The notes under the pieces were generated by a model, which had not been told where the DNA came from, ran no database searches, and was given only the letters and a program-made list of their open reading frames with translations. A stretch of 16,203 nt of DNA from Pseudomonadota bacterium (GTDB lineage Bacteria; Pseudomonadota; Alphaproteobacteria; Rhizobiales; Xanthobacteraceae), in NCBI GenBank assembly GCA_023451825.1, contig JAEXYA010000012.1, positions 1-16,203 on the forward strand, in the 5' to 3' direction. The translations under genes and the position numbers were made by a program. Shown here in pieces: positions 15,875-16,203 of this stretch. Within the stretch, counting starts at the first letter, position 1; each line of letters starts with the position of its first letter.

Positions 15875-16203
15875 ATGTTTTTCACGCTCGGCTCGGCCGT
15901 GCGAGGATGCGCATCTGTGGCATTCCTCGCGATCATCAGCTCCGCATCAGCGCAGGCGCCAAGCCAGGCGCAACGCGATGCGATCAAGAAGCAATGCCGT
16001 TCGGATTACATCGCACATTGCTCGAGCATACCGCCGGGCGGCGAAGCATCGCTCGAATGTCTGCAAAAGAACATGTCGAGCCTGTCGGCAAGCTGCGCGA
16101 CTGCCGTACGCGCCGTCAGCGCGCCGGCGGCCGCTCCCAAAGCCGCCGATCCGGCAGCGAAGCCGCGCACCGACATGGCGCCGCCGGCGAGCAAGCCGCC
16201 GAC
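15875..16203 (+). CDS. Secreted Cys-rich repeat protein, cut by the window edge
   Basis: The reading frame is open to the edge of the window (109 codons), so the C-terminus is missing. A signal peptide covers residues 1-26 (hydrophobic core followed by SASA, cleavage before QAPS), so the protein is exported to the periplasm or beyond. The mature part starts with a four-cysteine region, C41, C49, C62 and C74, holding CRSDYIAHC and PPGG. This pattern resembles the Cys-rich repeats of the GLG1/FGFR-binding type found in many Bradyrhizobium-group secreted proteins. After about residue 82 it becomes a low-complexity Ala/Pro/Lys tail. AGGA lies 8 nt before the ATG (15863-15866). It is divergent from the RND operon across a 234-nt control region. 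Its function is unknown. Confidence 0.8.
   Translation, partial: MFFTLGSAVRGCASVAFLAIISSASAQAPSQAQRDAIKKQCRSDYIAHCSSIPPGGEASLECLQKNMSSLSASCATAVRAVSAPAAAPKAADPAAKPRTDMAPPASKPP

Noticed and set aside
15532..15987. Minus-strand open frame across the divergent control region
   Set aside because: It overlaps the RND adaptor start on the same strand in another frame and the Cys-rich gene on the other; no ribosome binding site or domain is seen.

Overview
The window looks like chromosomal DNA of an alphaproteobacterium, most likely Bradyrhizobium, Rhodopseudomonas, Afipia or a relative (Nitrobacteraceae). The reasons are high GC, strongly GC-biased third positions, a tandem pair of Kup potassium transporters, a possible CtrA box, and the protein style overall. 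The assignment rests on recognition by eye, not on a search. Twelve protein-coding genes are supported. Nearly all the DNA is coding, no stretch over 300 bases lacks a gene, and no tRNA, rRNA, insertion sequence, phage gene or CRISPR array was seen.

Layout from left to right. 23-3990 (minus): two tandem Kup-family K+ uptake proteins. 4142-5775 (minus): a MotA/MotB-type stator pair that most resembles the PomA/PomB branch, with a TTAA-N7-TTAAC (CtrA-type) site upstream. 6002-10425 (minus): a probable four-gene unit of an Atm1-type ABC exporter, phosphatidylserine decarboxylase (psd), phosphatidylserine synthase (pssA) and an RraA-like protein, closed by a clear intrinsic terminator at 5941-5977. 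10620-11234 (plus): a LOG-family Rossmann protein divergent from the exporter. 11267-15640 (minus): a two-gene operon for a tripartite RND (HAE1) efflux pump, with a lipoprotein adaptor then an inner-membrane permease, and no outer-membrane factor or regulator in view. 15875 to the edge (plus): the start of a secreted Cys-rich protein, divergent from the pump.

How they work together: PssA makes phosphatidylserine from CDP-diacylglycerol and serine, and Psd decarboxylates it to phosphatidylethanolamine, so the central genes form a membrane-lipid module. The Kup pair handles potassium uptake, the stator pair would convert ion flow into motion, and the RND pair would export toxic compounds. The theme is envelope and membrane physiology.

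I found no convincing new multi-gene system. The points most worth a second look are the PomAB-like stator that keeps Na+-type threonines and sits behind a possible CtrA box, the ABC-psd-pssA-rraA unit, and the repeat-rich divergent control region between the RND operon and the Cys-rich protein gene. Several start codons were moved inward from the longest possible reading frame on the basis of ribosome binding sites and family N-termini; each choice is stated in its entry.
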